Shown in pieces: positions 61,538-64,000 of a stretch of DNA of 64,000 nt (its first letter is position 1; the number at the start of each line of letters is the position of its first letter). The notes under the pieces are model-generated. The model was not told the origin of the DNA, did no database searches, and saw only the letters and a list, made by a program, of their open reading frames with translations. The stretch lies in the NCBI RefSeq assembly GCF_900636965.1, contig NZ_LR134331.1, forward strand, positions 310,001 through 374,000, written 5' to 3'. Both the position numbers and the translations under genes were made by a program. Source of the DNA: Lacticaseibacillus rhamnosus (GTDB taxonomy: Bacteria > Bacillota > Bacilli > Lactobacillales > Lactobacillaceae).

Positions 61538-62389
61538 ATGACGATTAACAGCACGCCTCAAGTCGTCACCATTGCTGGCTCGGATTCAGGCGGTGGTGCC
61601 GGTATGCAGGCGGATCTCAAAACCTTTCAGGCACGTCATGTGTTTGGCATGAGTATTGTGGTGGCACTCACGGCGCAAAACACATATGGCGTCCAGGCCA
61701 GTTTGCCGATTCCTGGCGATTTCATTGATGCACAATTTCAATCATTGGCGGCAGACTTTGCGATCAAGGCATGCAAAACCGGTATGTTAGCCGATAGTGA
61801 GCATGTGAACGCCGTTGTCCGCAATCTTAAACAGGTCAATTTCGGTCCGTTGATCGTGGACCCCGTTATGGTCGCAAAAGGTGGGGCAACGCTGCTGGCC
61901 CCGGAAGCCGTTGCGACGATTAAGCAGGAACTATTGCCGCTAGCCGATGTGGTGACCCCAAACTTGCCGGAAGCAGAAATCATTGTGGGGCATCCCATTA
62001 AGCGTGAAGCCGATATGATAGCGGCAGCGCAAACGATTCAGGAACTCGGCGTCAAAAATGTCATCATCAAAGGCGGCCACCGTCAAGACGCTCAAGCTTC
62101 AGACTTCATTTTGTTAGCAGACGGCAGCAGTTTTTGGGTACGGTCGCCGCGCATCGCCACTGGCAATACGCACGGTACCGGCGACACTTTTTCCGCCTGT
62201 ATTGCGGCCGAATTGGCAAAGGGCGAGTCACTGAAGAAGGCGATTATCACAGCCAAAGCATTTCTTGAAGGCGCCATTAGCCAAGGCATTTTTGTGGGCC
62301 ATGGACACGGGCCGACCAATCATTGGGCAACGTTAAGCGAAGACGTTCAGGTGAGCGCGGTAAAATCATCGGCTGGTTTGCAGGGATAG
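61538..62389 (+). CDS. thiD: HMP / HMP-phosphate kinase
   Basis: ThiD (283 residues) phosphorylates HMP twice to HMP-pyrophosphate. Motifs: IAGSDSGGGAGMQADLKTF (substrate loop), VDPVMVAKGG, TPNLPEAEI, VIIKGGH and NTHGTGDTFSACIAAEL (anion hole and catalytic Asp). It starts one base after thiE and ends the operon. It is about 15 residues longer than usual at the C-terminus. Confidence 0.95.
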   Translation: MTINSTPQVVTIAGSDSGGGAGMQADLKTFQARHVFGMSIVVALTAQNTYGVQASLPIPGDFIDAQFQSLAADFAIKACKTGMLADSEHVNAVVRNLKQVNFGPLIVDPVMVAKGGATLLAPEAVATIKQELLPLADVVTPNLPEAEIIVGHPIKREADMIAAAQTIQELGVKNVIIKGGHRQDAQASDFILLADGSSFWVRSPRIATGNTHGTGDTFSACIAAELAKGESLKKAIITAKAFLEGAISQGIFVGHGHGPTNHWATLSEDVQVSAVKSSAGLQG

Positions 62390-62413
62390 CAACCTAACCA
62401 GAAAAATCAAAAG

Positions 62414-62447
62414 TAAGTCACTCATCATGATGGGGTGACTTATTTTT
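62414..62447 (+). terminator. Thiamine operon terminator
   Basis: TAAGTCACTC pairs with GGGTGACTTA (one mismatch) around a short loop, followed by six T. Confidence 0.82.
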
Positions 62448-62504
62448 TAGTAAAAATATTTTTATGAAACGCTACCATTTCCCGTGTAACAACGATCCGA
62501 AACG

Positions 62505-62518
62505 CTGGTATAGACTAG
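62505..62518 (+). promoter_or_regulatory. GntR/HutC operator-like site or extended -10
   Basis: CTGGTATAGACTAG lies within the near-palindrome CGCTGGTATAGACTAGCG and matches the site at 25185 in 13 of 14 bases. TGGTATAGA could instead be an extended -10 of the permease gene. The two readings are not exclusive. Confidence 0.35.
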
Positions 62519-62778
62519 CGCAGCGCTGTGAAACACTATTATTTTTATGAAGCTTCATTTATACTTACGGCAAGGAGATGCGAGGTTCTCGATCGGTGTT
62601 CAAAAGCGTGGCTGACTGTCTGGGTTACCGTCATTAAATCGGTGGATGACCGGTGATCAAAATGGCAGTCGGATACGTTTAACCTGACGATCAGAACCCA
62701 CGCAAGTCAGCTTGGTGCCCGGTAACTTGGAAGCTTAAGCGACCCACACTCCTAGTTTGTATTTGGAGGCATTAAATT
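62519..62778 (+). promoter_or_regulatory. Long, structured-looking leader before the permease gene
   Basis: About 260 bases without a gene. GGTTCTCGATC (62583-62593) can pair with GATCAGAACC (62690-62699) to close a large domain. Inside, TGGCTGACTG can pair with a CAGTCGG/TGGCAGTCGG segment, and CCGTCAT with ATGACCGG. I could not match it to a T-box, lysine, c-di-AMP or other known class. No T-run terminator was found before the start codon. Confidence 0.35.
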
Positions 62779-64000
62779 GTGCAAGAAAATGAACTGACAC
62801 CCCAGCGTTATATGAGCTGGCCAGTTTTAAGTTTGCTTGTTTTTATTACGGTTATTGGTTTTGAAAACATCTTCTACCCGTTTCAAAATCAAGGCCTGTC
62901 TGTTGTGATCAACTGGGTGATTTTATTAATCGTCAACATCGTCCCGTATGCATTGATTGCGGCACAGCTGGGGACGACTTTTACCCGGGCTGATGAAGGC
63001 GGCGGGTTGGCAACCTGGATGCGGCGGACGCTGGGGGATACCTGGGGTTATTGGACCAGCTGGATTTATTGGGCTCAGACGCTGCCTTATCTGGTTGACG
63101 TGTCAAATGCCGTTATTGTGGCGCTTTCGTGGATGATTCTCGGCGACAATAGCTTGGGTAAGCGGATGTCGAATCTGACATTTGGCTTGCTAACTTTTGC
63201 CATTATTCTTTTATTCATCGTCTTGGAGAATCTGTTCTCGCGGTCGCTTGAAGTGATGTCGCTCATCGGCGGGGCAGCCATGTTTTTGATGGCGGTGCTA
63301 TTTGTGGCGTTGACCGCGGCGGGATTGGCTAAGGGGATGCCCTCAGCCACGCACTTTAGCTGGGACGCATTTCGACCCCACTTTTCACTGCATTATTTTG
63401 CGACAACCGGGCTGTTGATTTTTGCCACTTCCGGTGCGGAGCTGGGGGCCACGTATATCGCGCAGTTGCGGAACCCGAAGAAGCAATTTCCTAAAGCGAT
63501 GTGGGCACTGGCACTGATGACCGGGTTTTTGGTGATCTTCGGTTCGCTTGCATTAGGCGTGTGGTTCAACGCCAACCATCTGCCGGATGACTTGAAAATG
63601 AACGGCGCCTACTACGCTTTTTCCATGCTAGGTAAGGCGTGGGGTTGGGGTAAAACGCTGATGTATTTGTTTGCGGTCACGCAGCTGTTGTTCATGTTGG
63701 CGCAGTTGGCGGTGTTGATTGATGCCTCTAGCCGTGTGTTGTCTGCCGATACGGCGATGCGCTTTATGCCGAAGTGGTTATTGCAGAAGAATAAGCAAGG
63801 GCGGCCAGTACATAGCTATATTTTCACCGCCTCACTTTGCTTGTTCCTGTTGTTGCTGTCGGGCACATTGCCGAACATCAATGCAATTTTCAACTGGCTG
63901 CTGAATTTAAACGGCATTGTGTCACCGTATAAAACGGCGCTCGTGTTCGTGGCCTTCCTGGCGTTGCGCGCTCAAACCGACAAATTCACGTCCGGCTACA
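62779..64000 (+). CDS. APC-superfamily amino acid permease, 3' end outside window
   Basis: At least 407 residues with about ten or eleven membrane segments are seen before the window ends. SWPVLSLLVFITVIGFENIFYPFQNQG and GGGLATWMRRTLGDTWGYWTSWIYWAQTLPY resemble the glutamate/GABA-type branch (GadC/YjeM-like) of the family. FATSGAELGATYIAQLRNPKKQFPKA is the conserved cytoplasmic loop. GTG start with GGAGG 9 bases upstream. The substrate cannot be assigned. Confidence 0.85.
   Translation, partial: MQENELTPQRYMSWPVLSLLVFITVIGFENIFYPFQNQGLSVVINWVILLIVNIVPYALIAAQLGTTFTRADEGGGLATWMRRTLGDTWGYWTSWIYWAQTLPYLVDVSNAVIVALSWMILGDNSLGKRMSNLTFGLLTFAIILLFIVLENLFSRSLEVMSLIGGAAMFLMAVLFVALTAAGLAKGMPSATHFSWDAFRPHFSLHYFATTGLLIFATSGAELGATYIAQLRNPKKQFPKAMWALALMTGFLVIFGSLALGVWFNANHLPDDLKMNGAYYAFSMLGKAWGWGKTLMYLFAVTQLLFMLAQLAVLIDASSRVLSADTAMRFMPKWLLQKNKQGRPVHSYIFTASLCLFLLLLSGTLPNINAIFNWLLNLNGIVSPYKTALVFVAFLALRAQTDKFTSGY

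Noticed and set aside
62519-62778. T-box or lysine riboswitch before the permease gene
   Set aside because: The T-box core (AGGGTGGNACCGCG type) and the lysine-aptamer core blocks are missing.

Overview
The window looks like chromosomal DNA of a low-to-middle GC lactic acid bacterium of the Lacticaseibacillus casei group (casei, paracasei, rhamnosus or zeae). This rests on a gene string matching the gnbREFGBCDA operon described for L. casei BL23, a 474-residue LacG-type enzyme, CcpA (cre) boxes at carbohydrate operons, an H2O-forming NADH oxidase, and no biosynthetic or respiratory genes. The species call comes from recognised gene content, not from a database search.

Layout. 1-1879 (minus): a cut-off DUF915 hydrolase and a lone PTS EIIC. 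2197-4895 (plus): deoC-deoB-deoD nucleoside salvage. 5086-6567: a secreted NlpC/P60 wall hydrolase with Ala/Ser repeats. 6715-8076 (minus): nox. 8380-13308: a lactose-type PTS operon (lacE-lacT-lacF-lacG) behind tandem cre-like boxes, a promoter and an antiterminator/terminator leader. 13316-17203 (minus): three overlapping genes, a RecB-like nuclease fused to an XPD/DinG-type helicase, a PD-(D/E)XK protein and an sce7725-like protein. 17410-19546: an orphan sugar-binding lipoprotein and a protein with a histone-H1-like tail. 19844-24915: a fructose-class PTS with its PRD regulator, then manA. 25080-33313: the gnb operon for galacto-N-biose/lacto-N-biose. 33582-38133: two TagE/Gtf-like glycosyltransferases and a DUF2325 protein. 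38273-45627 (minus): a cellobiose-class PTS operon carrying two metallopeptidases and a PatB-type C-S lyase. 46032-49759: pepT, an orphan OppA, and a GNAT protein. 50073-50666: a candidate type I toxin-antitoxin locus with a 258-bp-offset duplication. 50768-52572: a decayed ABC exporter. 53146-55786: two rhomboid-like genes, the second split by an IS30-family element. 55854-62389: a TPP-riboswitch thiamine salvage operon (ykoEDC-tenA-thiW-thiM-thiE-thiD). 62779-64000: an APC permease, cut by the window end.

How it works together. Most of the window takes up and phosphorylates host- or milk-derived sugars by PTS, with CcpA boxes and PRD or GntR regulators at each operon. Thiamine and nucleosides are salvaged, not made.

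The least explained and most interesting parts are the convergent small-gene/antisense-RNA locus near 50.2 kb, the helicase-nuclease-sce7725 module in which all four expected Fe-S cysteines of the helicase are replaced, the rhomboid pair in which the intact copy has lost the catalytic residues and the copy that keeps them is interrupted, and the PTS operon with peptidases and a C-S lyase.
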